DNA of 64,000 bases from JAJRXR01 sp041402005 (GTDB taxonomy: Bacteria > Planctomycetota > Phycisphaerae > Phycisphaerales > UBA1924), in NCBI GenBank assembly GCA_041402005.1, contig JAWKTB010000003.1, positions 124,001-188,000 on the forward strand, in the 5' to 3' direction. Both the position numbers and the translations under genes were made by a program. Each line of letters starts with the position of its first letter. Position 1 is the stretch's first letter. Below the pieces are notes generated by a model. It did no database searches. It was not told the DNA's origin and saw nothing but the letters and a program-made list of their open reading frames with translations. Shown piece by piece: positions 52,368-63,731 of this stretch.

Positions 52368-54380
52368 ATGCTCATCACGATCCTCACCTCGGCGTTCGTC
52401 GCACTCGCCCCGCCCCCGGTCTCGTATATCGACCACGTGAACATCGTCGACGTCCGGGGCGGCGTCGTGGTCGAGGACCGGGCGGTGCTGATCCGCAACG
52501 GCAAGGTCGCGGCGGTCCTGGATGCGGGGCGGACCGCGCCCGAGGGCGCCCAGGTCATCGACGCCCATTCGATGTACCTCATGCCGGGCCTGATCGACTC
52601 GCACGTTCACTTCACGATGGCGCCGGACGTCTACGGGCGGGCGCTGCTCGCCAACGGCGTCATCCTCGTGCGCGACATGGGGGGCCCGACCGAGCCGACG
52701 CTCGCGTTGCGGGACGAGCTGAACGCGGGCGAGCGACTCGGGCCGAGGATGATCGCGAGCGGGGCGATCGTGGACGGGGATCCGCCCGTGTGGCCCTTCT
52801 CCGAGGCGTGCGACACGCCCGAGGACGCGCGGGCGGCGGTGGACAAGCTCGCCGACGCGGGCGTCGACTTCATCAAGCTCTACTCACGCCTGAGCCGTGA
52901 GGCGTACCTGGCGGCGGTGGACGAGGCGGGCAAGCGCGGGCTGATGGCGGTGGGGCACGTGCCCGAGTCGGTGTCGATGGAGGAGGCGGCGGCGGCGGGT
53001 CAGCGGACCGCCGAGCACATGATGGGCATGCCCTCGGTCGTCCTCCCGCCGTACGAGCCGGGCGAGAACGACCGGATCGGCATGCGCGACCGCTGGGAAA
53101 TGATCCCGGAGGCGGACGAGGCGGGCGTGGACGAGAAGCTCAGGGCGCTGGCCAAGACGGGAATCGTGCAGTGCCCAACGCTGGTCGTGTACGAGGGGAT
53201 CTCGCACGCCGACGAGGAGGACCGCAACGACGCGCCGCTGATGGCGTACGTGCCCGATTCGATGCTCGCGTTCTGGGATCGACCGGGGTACCGGTCGTAT
53301 GCGCACGTCCTTCACCAGCGCCTGCCGATCATGATCGACTTCGTGGGGCGGATGTATCGCGCCGGCGTGCCGATGATCGTCGGCACGGACCTGGCCAACC
53401 CCTACGTCTTCCCGGGCTTCGGCGTGCACCGGGAGATGGAGCTGTTCGCCCAGGGCGGGATCCCGCCGGCGGACGTGCTCCGGATGGCGACGATCGCGCC
53501 CGCGAAGCTGTTCGGCGTGGACGACCGGTTCGGGTCGGTCGAGGCGGGCAAGGAGGCGTCGTTCGTGCTCCTGCGGGCCAACCCGCTCGAAGACGTGCAC
53601 GCCGTCGAGCAGATCGAGGACGTCTGGCTCGCCGGCGAGCGGTACGACCGCGACGCTCTAGATGAGATGCTCGACGCGGCCAGGAGGATCGCGGCGGGCG
53701 AGTCGGTCGAGCCGGCGCCCGAGTTCGCCAAGGGCGTCGAGCTCGAGGGCGAGACGATCCGCGAGGGACGCCTGGGGTTCACGTTCGGGCAGTGGGACGC
53801 GGGGTACGAGACGTTCACGCTCACCAAGACGGACGACGGGTTCAACCTGTACGCCGAGTTCCGTCCGATGGGCGGGGCGCAGCAGCCCAGCCTGACCGTC
53901 TACGAGCTCGACGGGAACATGCAGATCCGGCGTGCCCGCATGCGGGAGCTGTCGGGCGACAAGGGCGAGACGACCTACGTCGTGCGGGATGGCGTCGTCG
54001 TCGCGACCCGGGGTGACGAGCGCCAGGAGTTCGAGATCCCCGACGACGGCGTCGTCACCGGGCCCAACAACGTCTCCGAGACGATCGTCGAGCACGCCCT
54101 CGCCCTCGAGCCGGGCGAGTCCAGGACGTACCAGTCCGTCGCCTTCGGGATCGGGGGCTGGCGCGTCCGCGCGCTCGAGGAGCACATCACACGACTGGAA
54201 GACCAGGCGATCCAGTGGGGCGGGCGCGAGGTCAACGCCCGTGTCTACGAGGCGAGCTTCCTCGTCGACGAGGCGACCTTCTCCACCCGCACCTACGTGG
54301 ACGAAGACGGCGTCGTGCTCCGGGGCGTCATGACCATGCCCTTCGGCGACCTCAAGATGGAGTTGGCGCCCCCCGGCTGA
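52368..54380 (+). CDS. Secreted amidohydrolase-family protein
   Basis: The 670-residue product has a weak signal sequence (MLITILTSAFVALAPPP) and an amidohydrolase fold with the metal motif MPGLIDSHVHF (His-x-His), further likely ligands in MAVGHVPES and RTAEHMMG, and the late Asp in IVGTDLANPY. The last 200 residues are a beta-rich extra domain (LGFTFGQWDAGYETFTL). It resembles imidazolonepropionase-like/prolidase-type hydrolases; the substrate is unknown. Its stop abuts that of the permease gene on the other strand (TGATCA). Confidence 0.87.
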   Translation: MLITILTSAFVALAPPPVSYIDHVNIVDVRGGVVVEDRAVLIRNGKVAAVLDAGRTAPEGAQVIDAHSMYLMPGLIDSHVHFTMAPDVYGRALLANGVILVRDMGGPTEPTLALRDELNAGERLGPRMIASGAIVDGDPPVWPFSEACDTPEDARAAVDKLADAGVDFIKLYSRLSREAYLAAVDEAGKRGLMAVGHVPESVSMEEAAAAGQRTAEHMMGMPSVVLPPYEPGENDRIGMRDRWEMIPEADEAGVDEKLRALAKTGIVQCPTLVVYEGISHADEEDRNDAPLMAYVPDSMLAFWDRPGYRSYAHVLHQRLPIMIDFVGRMYRAGVPMIVGTDLANPYVFPGFGVHREMELFAQGGIPPADVLRMATIAPAKLFGVDDRFGSVEAGKEASFVLLRANPLEDVHAVEQIEDVWLAGERYDRDALDEMLDAARRIAAGESVEPAPEFAKGVELEGETIREGRLGFTFGQWDAGYETFTLTKTDDGFNLYAEFRPMGGAQQPSLTVYELDGNMQIRRARMRELSGDKGETTYVVRDGVVVATRGDERQEFEIPDDGVVTGPNNVSETIVEHALALEPGESRTYQSVAFGIGGWRVRALEEHITRLEDQAIQWGGREVNARVYEASFLVDEATFSTRTYVDEDGVVLRGVMTMPFGDLKMELAPPG

Positions 54381-56243
54381 TCAGCGCGTCCCCGCCAGCT
54401 TCCGCACCGTGAAGTCGAAGTTGCGGACCATGTTCGCCCGCATGAGATAGACGATCAGCGCATACGCCCCGGCGGCCATGAACGCGCCGATCACGAGGGC
54501 GACCCTCGCCTCGTTCAGCCCCGCGTCCTTGATCGTCTGGTACGCCGCTTCCTCTGGGTACACCCCCGCGTAGATCGTGCTGGCGGGGGAGAGCGCTCCG
54601 AGCGCCGGCCCGACCACGGGGAACTGCGTCCCCGAGTGCCACGCGCACAGCGAGATCATCCCGCCGACCGCGCCGACGACGCCCACCGTCGCGATGACCG
54701 AGGCGATCGTGCCCTTGCTCTTGAGCGACCAGTGCAGCCCGACCATGACGCAGAAGGCGGTGAAGGGGATGAAGACCAGCGGGGCGACGAGCGCGGACTC
54801 GGGCAGCACCAGGGGCGTCGTCACCGCGCCGCCGCCGGGCAGCGAACTCTTCACGACCGCGCCCGCGGGATTCCCGAGCCCGCCGGCGAGCGAGTACAGC
54901 CCGGCGGCGGCCAGCCCGATGATCGGGACGAGCAGGAGCGGGATCAGGTACGCGATCAGGCCCCGGAGCTTGCCGGCGAGGTACGCCGGGGGCGTCACGG
55001 GCGTCGTCAGGATCAGGTCGAGCGTGCCGTCCTCGCGTTCGCGGCTGATCGCGGTCGCGGCCATGTTGATGGCGACCAGCGTGATCACCGCCATCTCGGT
55101 CCACGTGGCGCTGGCGAGGACGAAGCGGAAGTCGGTCTGAGACATCGCCCCGACGTGGTAGGTCACGAGCAGCCCGATGCCGAAGAGGATGCCGACGCAA
55201 ACGAACGTCCAGCGGGCGGCCATGCGGGCGAACGTCGCGTTCCTCGCCGCGGCCTCTCGCCAGGCGATCGGGTTGGTCCACACCGCCCTGGGCGGTCGGT
55301 ACTCGGCGCCCTTGGCGCCCAGGCCCATGAGGCGTCGGTGCAGAGGGATCCCCGAACGCCCCTGCCCGATCGTCGCCAGCCCGCCCAATCGGACGGTGAC
55401 CGCGCTCATCGCCGTCAGTGCGACGCTCAACGTCGCGCTGAGCAGGCACCACGCCGTCACCGGGTGTTCGAGGAAAAGGGCGGCGAGCCCCGCGTGCGAG
55501 CCCGCCTCCGCCCGCGGGTACGTGGACGGGTTGAGCAGGGCCGTCAGGGCGAGGAACGGGTTGATGGCGGTGACCCAGGTCACTCCCGTGCCCCCGGGGC
55601 CGGCGCCCTGACCCGAGCTTCGGAGCCATGCGTCGAACGCCGCCGTGATCCCCAGGTACGAGATGACGGCGATGTAGAACGCGAAGACAGCCCGACGCCC
55701 GACGAGGCGGGAGACAGAGAGCGCGATCGCGATGGTTCCCACGACGAGGGCCGCGCACGCCGCGATCAGGTAGCTGGCGAAGATCGACTCACCCGGGACA
55801 CCCCCGAAGTACTGGGTGAGGGCGAAGAGCGGGAGGCTGGCGACCAGCAGGGCGAGCACGAAGAACAGGCGCCCGAGAAGGTTGCCGAGGACGATCTGGA
55901 GCTGGCTCATCGGCGTCGTGAGCAGGATGTCCCAGGTCCGGTGGTCGGCCTCCTGGGCGATCGCGCCCGCCATGAAGACGGGGGCGAGCACGCAGATCAG
56001 CGCGATCTGGAGGTAGGCGATCCAGGAGAAGCTCCTGGCGCCGGCGGCGGCGAGGTCTCGGAAGCTCATCTCCCCGGCGCCGGTGTTCGCCAAGAGGAGC
56101 CAGAGGAGGACGAGGATGAGGACCGCGAGGTAGCCGGCCCGGACGTAGAGGTGCTTGGCCCGACGGGAGGCGTTCTGGACCAGACGGACCGTGATCGGGT
56201 TCGTCGGGGCGAGGTTGAGGAGCCACCGGAGAAGGACGGGCAT
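54381..56243 (-). CDS. ABC-2 type transporter permease (fused double unit)
   Basis: The 620-residue product has about 12 membrane helices in two similar halves. Each carries an ABC-2-type amphipathic segment: QEADHRTWDILLTTPMS in the first and REREDGTLDLILTTPVT in the second. It looks like an internally duplicated permease, as seen in some gliding/export transporters. No ATPase partner is adjacent. Substrate unknown. The ATG at 56243 is the natural start of the first helix region. Confidence 0.87.
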   Translation of the reverse strand: MPVLLRWLLNLAPTNPITVRLVQNASRRAKHLYVRAGYLAVLILVLLWLLLANTGAGEMSFRDLAAAGARSFSWIAYLQIALICVLAPVFMAGAIAQEADHRTWDILLTTPMSQLQIVLGNLLGRLFFVLALLVASLPLFALTQYFGGVPGESIFASYLIAACAALVVGTIAIALSVSRLVGRRAVFAFYIAVISYLGITAAFDAWLRSSGQGAGPGGTGVTWVTAINPFLALTALLNPSTYPRAEAGSHAGLAALFLEHPVTAWCLLSATLSVALTAMSAVTVRLGGLATIGQGRSGIPLHRRLMGLGAKGAEYRPPRAVWTNPIAWREAAARNATFARMAARWTFVCVGILFGIGLLVTYHVGAMSQTDFRFVLASATWTEMAVITLVAINMAATAISREREDGTLDLILTTPVTPPAYLAGKLRGLIAYLIPLLLVPIIGLAAAGLYSLAGGLGNPAGAVVKSSLPGGGAVTTPLVLPESALVAPLVFIPFTAFCVMVGLHWSLKSKGTIASVIATVGVVGAVGGMISLCAWHSGTQFPVVGPALGALSPASTIYAGVYPEEAAYQTIKDAGLNEARVALVIGAFMAAGAYALIVYLMRANMVRNFDFTVRKLAGTR

Positions 56244-56562
56244 GGCGGCGGATGCTAGCCCCGGGCCCCCTCGTCATGGGGGGAGTCTCTCGGACCCGAA
56301 CAAAGCCAAAGAATGATCCCGGTCGACCGAATTCCGGGAGTTTTTTCCCATGGGGTCTTGATCCCTCGCGGGGGGTCTCGGTACCTTGCCATCTGGCGGA
56401 GGGAGTGCTCTCGAGGGAGAGAGGGAATCAACCCCCGCGACATTCGGTATGGCTCGCCGCGGTCAGGATCGACAGCGGCGGGGGAGACAAACGCGTGCTC
56501 GACGGGGAGCGATCTCGAGTTCGTTCCGAGACGGTCACAGAGAAGAAAGGGAGATGTTTCAA
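56244..56562. other. Leader region of the PEP-CTERM-like gene
   Basis: This stretch separates the permease from the PEP-CTERM-like gene and is shared by their divergent starts. I find no gene in it. GGGAG sits 9 bases before the ATG at 56563. A sigma-54 type (GG-N10-GC) promoter was looked for and not found. Confidence 0.5.
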
Positions 56563-57093
56563 ATGAACAAGACCATCAGCGTGGTGGCGATCGCGGCTGT
56601 TGCTGGCCTGGCGTCAGCTCAGACCGACATCGTCTTCAACAACGTCCCGTCAGACGGCGCCCAGGCGTTCGTCTTCACCGTCCACCAGTCTGACCACGGC
56701 CCGCTCGACGGGTTCAGCTGGGACCTGACCTACTCCGGCATGGGCGTCTCGTGGGGCTCTGAGGTCAACATCCTCCTCGAGCACCTCCCGTCCGGCTTCT
56801 CGTTCTCGTTCGACGGCTCGGAGAACAACTTCGCCGACCTCGGCCCGGACGACGTGTCCTTCGGCTGGGGCAACACGGCTGGTCCGTTCGCCGCCGCCGG
56901 CGCCGCCGCCGTCATCGGTGGTCCGTCCGACACGTTCGGCGACTGGCGCGTCACCGTCACCGAGGAGTTCGATGACTCGGGCATCGACGCGATCATCAAC
57001 GGCCGCATCACAATCAACAAGGTCCCGGCTCCGGGCAGCCTTGCCCTGGTTGGGATGGGCGGACTCGCGGCCCTGCGCCGTCGTCGCCGCTGA
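56563..57093 (+). CDS. Secreted PEP-CTERM-like protein
   Basis: The 176-residue product has a signal peptide (ISVVAIAAVAGLASAQ), a beta-rich domain of about 130 residues and a C-terminal sorting tail: VPAPGSLALVGMGGLAA followed by LRRRRR, the Pro-motif, hydrophobic helix and basic end of PEP-CTERM-type proteins. Such tails are normally handled by an exosortase, which is not in this window. The ATG at 56563 is preferred over 56554 because of Shine-Dalgarno spacing. Function of the body is unknown. Confidence 0.85.
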   Translation: MNKTISVVAIAAVAGLASAQTDIVFNNVPSDGAQAFVFTVHQSDHGPLDGFSWDLTYSGMGVSWGSEVNILLEHLPSGFSFSFDGSENNFADLGPDDVSFGWGNTAGPFAAAGAAAVIGGPSDTFGDWRVTVTEEFDDSGIDAIINGRITINKVPAPGSLALVGMGGLAALRRRRR

Positions 57094-57118
57094 TCGGTCG
57101 AATATGTCTTGATCTTCC

Positions 57119-57154
57119 GACCCGCGCCGGCCAAAGCTGGTGCGGGTCTTTTTT
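57119..57154 (+). terminator. Terminator after the PEP-CTERM-like gene
   Basis: GACCCGCGCC (57119-57128) pairs with GGTGCGGGTC (57139-57148) with one G-T wobble, and six T follow. It lies 26 bases after the stop. Confidence 0.88.
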
Positions 57155-57196
57155 CTGAGTTAGACTCATCCACGTCACTCGGGGGGAGGATCGACC

Positions 57197-58963
57197 ATGC
57201 CTCAGTTGTCGTTCCGTCGTGGGCCCGGGTACGTACTCCCGCTCTGCCTGATCGCTGGTCTCGCGCCCTCATCCGCCATCGCGCAGAGCGCGGCGCATGC
57301 GCCGGCGCGCCCGCTGAAGGCGTCATGTCCGAAAGCGCCGGTCGGTCGGGTCGCGTTCACCGAGGAAGCCGCGGCTCGGGGGCTCAACTACCGCGTCGCG
57401 GCGTCCAGCCCGCCCAACGGCGGGTACGGGTCGGCCGCCTTCGTGGACCTCGACTCCGACGGCGATCCCGACATCGTCGCGGTCGGTGACTCGACGGGGA
57501 TCGTCGGCATCTACGAGAACGTCGGGACCGGGCATTTCATCAACCACTCGAAGTCCAGCGGGATCACGCCCATGAGCAAGATGGGTGGGATCTGCGCCGC
57601 CGACTATGACGACGACGGCGACATGGACCTGTTCATCTCCCGCGTCCTTGCCGACGACCTCCTGCTCCGCAACGACGGGGGCTTCACGTTCACCGACGTC
57701 ACCGCCGCCGCGGGCGTCCTCGGGAACCTCGGCGCCGGCGACGGGTGCGCCTGGGGTGACTACAACAACGATGGGTGGCTCGATCTGCTCGTCGGCAACC
57801 GCGCCGGATCGCTCTTCCCCGACCTGACCATGTCCACGGTCCTCAACCGCCTCTACCGCAACAACGGGGACGGCACCTTCACCGACGTCGCCCCCGCCGC
57901 CGGCATCGTCAGCAACATCCAGCCCACGCTCACTACCGCCTTCGTCGACTACGACCTCGACGGCGACGCCGACATCTACGTCGGCAACGACAAGGGCACC
58001 CAGTGCATCCAGTACACCAACCACCTCTACCGCAACAACGGCGATGAGACCTTCACCGACGTCACCGTCGCCAGCGGGACACAGTCCTGCACCGACACCA
58101 TGAGCATTGCCATCGGCGACTTCGACGCCAATGGCTACCCCGACTTCTTCTGCACCAACACCCCGCCACCGCCCGGGCACGCCCTGATGCTCAACAACGG
58201 TGACGGCTCCTTTCACCGCTACGGGCCCGAGGCGGGCGTCACGGGCAACCATCTCGGCTGGGGCTCAAACTTCATCGATTACGACAACGACGGCGTCATG
58301 GGCCTCTACGTCGTTCACTCCGACTACCGCAACTACTTCTACGAGTACACCAATCCTTTCCCGTGCATCGAGATCGGCCAGCAGCTCGGCATCGCCCACA
58401 CCGGCGTCTCGTACAACACCTCCTTCGCCGACATCGATGGCGACGGCGACCTCGACCTCGTCGTCCAGGACATCTCCGGCCCGTTGCTCCTCTACGTCAA
58501 CCACGACGGCGAGCGTCGCTCCTGGATCCGTTTCGACGTGGTCGGCGACCCCCCGAACCGCAACGCGGTCGGCGCGATCGTCCGCGTGATGGCCGAGGGG
58601 CGCTGGCAGATGTCGGAAGTGCTCGCGGGGGGGAACAACTACCGCTCGCAGAACGAGCTGACGCTGCACTACGGGCTGAACAACGCGTGCACTGCCGAGG
58701 CGGTGCATGCCGAGTGGCCGGACGGGCAGAGCCGCATGCTGAGCAACTACCCCGCGGGGTCCGTCTGGACGCTGGTGCCGCCCTCGATGCTGGGCGACGC
58801 CAACGACGACGGGCGGATCGACGCGGTGGACATGCAACGGATGGTTTCCAGTTTCGGCCCGGTCGCGCCCGGGCTCGAGGCCTTGGACATGAACGGGGAT
58901 GCCAAGATCGACGCGGTCGATCTGGATCTCCAGCTCCGCCGGTACGTGCAACGGCGATATTGA
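57197..58963 (+). CDS. CRTAC1-type FG-GAP/UnbV protein with canonical dockerin (tandem copy 1)
   Basis: The 588-residue product has a signal peptide (LPLCLIAGLAPSSAIAQ) and VCBS/FG-GAP repeats with calcium loops such as DLDSDGDPDIVAVGD, DYDDDGDMDLFIS, DYDLDGDADIYVGND and DIDGDGDLDLVVQD. An ASPIC/UnbV-type domain follows (RNAVGAIVRVMAEG). The C-terminus is a true type I dockerin with two EF-hand loops, GDANDDGRIDAVD and DMNGDAKIDAVD. It lacks the GCP ending of the island proteins. About half of its sequence is similar to 59018. Confidence 0.9.
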   Translation: MPQLSFRRGPGYVLPLCLIAGLAPSSAIAQSAAHAPARPLKASCPKAPVGRVAFTEEAAARGLNYRVAASSPPNGGYGSAAFVDLDSDGDPDIVAVGDSTGIVGIYENVGTGHFINHSKSSGITPMSKMGGICAADYDDDGDMDLFISRVLADDLLLRNDGGFTFTDVTAAAGVLGNLGAGDGCAWGDYNNDGWLDLLVGNRAGSLFPDLTMSTVLNRLYRNNGDGTFTDVAPAAGIVSNIQPTLTTAFVDYDLDGDADIYVGNDKGTQCIQYTNHLYRNNGDETFTDVTVASGTQSCTDTMSIAIGDFDANGYPDFFCTNTPPPPGHALMLNNGDGSFHRYGPEAGVTGNHLGWGSNFIDYDNDGVMGLYVVHSDYRNYFYEYTNPFPCIEIGQQLGIAHTGVSYNTSFADIDGDGDLDLVVQDISGPLLLYVNHDGERRSWIRFDVVGDPPNRNAVGAIVRVMAEGRWQMSEVLAGGNNYRSQNELTLHYGLNNACTAEAVHAEWPDGQSRMLSNYPAGSVWTLVPPSMLGDANDDGRIDAVDMQRMVSSFGPVAPGLEALDMNGDAKIDAVDLDLQLRRYVQRRY

Positions 58964-59017
58964 GATCGTCAATGGGCGGCCAGCGCGTGCCGCCCGAACG
59001 CACACGCAGGCGTCATC

Positions 59018-60766
59018 ATGCGATACAAACAGCTGCCCCTCGCCGCGATCGTTGTATCTGTACTTGCGCCGTCAGTTCTTGCCCAGCCAGCGGGTCCCGG
59101 GCCGCACGCCGCCCCCGGCGCGACGCGTTGTGCCGCGCCGCCCCAGGGCCCGGCGCGCCCGTTCACCGAGGAGGCGATCGCCCGGGGCGTGGTCTACCCG
59201 GTTGCTTACAGTTCGGGCTTCTCCATCGGCCTCGGGGGCGGCGCGTTCGTCGACCTCGATGCCGACGGCGACCCCGACATCGTCGCCATCGGGCGCGAGG
59301 ACGGCCTCGTCGGCCTCTTCGAGAACGACGGGACGGGCCACTTCACGAACCGCTCCATCGGCTCGGGCATCCCGCTCCTGCGCGTCGCGTGCGCCGTCTG
59401 CGCCGCCGACTACGACGCCGATGGCGACATGGACATCTTCATCAACAACACCAACACCGACGACGCGCTCCTCCGCAACGACGGCGGCTTCCACTTCACC
59501 GACGTCACCCTCGCCGCCGGCGTCGGGGGCGGGCAGGGCACAGGGGGTGGCTCGACCTGGGGCGACTTCGACGGCGACGGCTGGCTCGACCTCTACGTCT
59601 CCAACCGCACGCACACCCCCATTCTCCCCAGCCTGACCAACTACTCCACCGTCCGCAACCGACTCTACAAGAACATGGGCGACGGCACGTTCATCGACGT
59701 CGCCCCGGCGCTCGGCGTCGACGAGGATGCCCAGACCCTCGTCTCCGCCTTCCTCGACTACGACCTCGACGGCGACGCCGACCTCTACGTCGGCAACGAC
59801 AACTCCGCCCTGTGCAAGCAGTGGACCAACACCTTGTACCAAAACGTCGGCGGCACGTTCGTCAACGTCACCGCGTTCAGCGGCACCGAGTCGTGCACCG
59901 ACACGATGGGCATCGGCATCGGGGACTTCGACGGCAACCTCTTCCCCGACCTCTACTGCACCAACACGCCCCTCCCACTCGGCAACACGCTGATGCTCAA
60001 CAACGGCGACGGGACGTTCGACTCCGTCGCCGAGCCCACCGGCACGTCGTCGTACGCCCTCGGCTGGGGGTGCATGTTCTTCGACCACGACAACGACACC
60101 CACCCCGCGATCTTCGTCTGCAACCGCGGCTGGCCCAATCGCCTCTACGACTACTCCCCGACCTGGCCCTGCCCCGACCGCGCTGCCCAAATGCATCTCG
60201 ACGACCCGGACTTCACCTACAACGTCTCGACCGCCGACATCGACGCCGACGGTGACCTCGACCTCCTCGTCCAGGACCTCTCCCAGAACCTCCACCTCTA
60301 CATCAACCACGAGGGCGAGCGACGCCCCTGGATCCGCTTCCACGTCGTGGGCGAGGCGCCCAACAACGACGCGGTCGGCGCCCTGCTCCAAATCGACACG
60401 CCGGGGGGCTCGCAGATCTCCGAGGTCCTCATCGGCGGGAACAACTACCGCACGCAGAACGAGCTGGTGCAGCACTTCGGCCTGGGCGCGTACTGCAACA
60501 CCACACAAGTCCACGTCCGCTGGCCCGACTCCCAGGAGCGCACGCTCACCAACTACGAGGGCGGCTCGGTCTGGACGGTCTTCCCGCCCTCGATGCTCGG
60601 CGACTCCAACGGGGACGGGCGGATCGACGCGATCGACGTGCATCATCTCGTCGTCGGACTCGGCCCCGTCCGCCCCGGCTTCGAGTCGGTGGACATGAAC
60701 GGCGACGCGACAATCGACCTGCGAGATATGGTCCTGCTCATCGACCGGATGCGCGAGCGACGCTGA
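59018..60766 (+). CDS. CRTAC1-type FG-GAP/UnbV protein with canonical dockerin (tandem copy 2)
   Basis: The 582-residue product repeats the plan of 57197: signal peptide (LAAIVVSVLAPSVLA), calcium-loop repeats (DLDADGDPDIVAIG, DYDADGDMDIFIN, DYDLDGDADLYVGND, DIDADGDLDLLVQD), an ASPIC/UnbV segment (NDAVGALLQIDTPGG) and a C-terminal type I dockerin (GDSNGDGRIDAID, DMNGDATIDLRD). Conserved Cys residues (LCKQWTN, SCTDTMG) match copy 1. It starts 54 bases after the first copy stops. A duplicated pair that probably works at the surface. Confidence 0.9.
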   Translation: MRYKQLPLAAIVVSVLAPSVLAQPAGPGPHAAPGATRCAAPPQGPARPFTEEAIARGVVYPVAYSSGFSIGLGGGAFVDLDADGDPDIVAIGREDGLVGLFENDGTGHFTNRSIGSGIPLLRVACAVCAADYDADGDMDIFINNTNTDDALLRNDGGFHFTDVTLAAGVGGGQGTGGGSTWGDFDGDGWLDLYVSNRTHTPILPSLTNYSTVRNRLYKNMGDGTFIDVAPALGVDEDAQTLVSAFLDYDLDGDADLYVGNDNSALCKQWTNTLYQNVGGTFVNVTAFSGTESCTDTMGIGIGDFDGNLFPDLYCTNTPLPLGNTLMLNNGDGTFDSVAEPTGTSSYALGWGCMFFDHDNDTHPAIFVCNRGWPNRLYDYSPTWPCPDRAAQMHLDDPDFTYNVSTADIDADGDLDLLVQDLSQNLHLYINHEGERRPWIRFHVVGEAPNNDAVGALLQIDTPGGSQISEVLIGGNNYRTQNELVQHFGLGAYCNTTQVHVRWPDSQERTLTNYEGGSVWTVFPPSMLGDSNGDGRIDAIDVHHLVVGLGPVRPGFESVDMNGDATIDLRDMVLLIDRMRERR

Positions 60767-60795
60767 ACGCCCTCCGCCCGTCGCCGCAGGGGTAG

Positions 60796-60824
60796 AAAAA
60801 GGCCCGCGCCACCCGGCGCGGGCC
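60796..60824 (-). terminator. Terminator shared by copy 2 and clpC
   Basis: A perfect 10-bp stem (60801-60810 with 60815-60824, loop ACCC) has an A-run on its left, which reads as TTTTT on the minus strand. It therefore best serves clpC, but it may also stop the plus-strand gene ending at 60766. Confidence 0.85.
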
Positions 60825-60853
60825 TTGTCGTACTCGATGCGGGAGGCGTCGGC

Positions 60854-63390
<2,537 letters not shown>

Positions 63391-63731
63391 CGGTCGCTCC
63401 CGGGCCCCGTTCGGGGCCCTCTCAGGCCGACCCTGCCGTCGGCCTCCTCCGTGGGGTGGTCTCTCCCATCCGGAGACCGCCCAAAGGCATCACTCGTTGA
63501 CCGAACGGGCGTATTCCATCGCCCGCCGGGGGATCCTATCGGCCCCTCCCCTTCGCAGTTCGTTCGGGGGCGGGATTCCGATGTATCGGCTGCATTCCCG
63601 GCGCCAGTTGGCCAAACCCGCTCAGTCGCCCCTCAGAGGGGTTGATCGGGCTCGCTCTGGCCACCAAACCCGCGCACTCGGACCAAGCAGGCGCCCCTGG
63701 AGCCACCCGCTGCCAGATCGGCAGGCCCTCC
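63391..63731. other. Leader region of clpC with three hairpins
   Basis: Three stem-loops lie in the minus-strand leader of clpC: 63402-63419 (7-bp stem), 63424-63445 (8-bp stem) and 63455-63481 (9-bp stem with one wobble). The first begins directly next to the GGGAG at 63397-63401. The rest (63482-63731) has no gene I can support. Confidence 0.5.

Noticed and set aside
56340..56562. Sigma-54 promoter upstream of the PEP-CTERM-like gene
   Set aside because: A TTGCC element was seen but no GG at the required spacing, so the -24/-12 pattern is not met.
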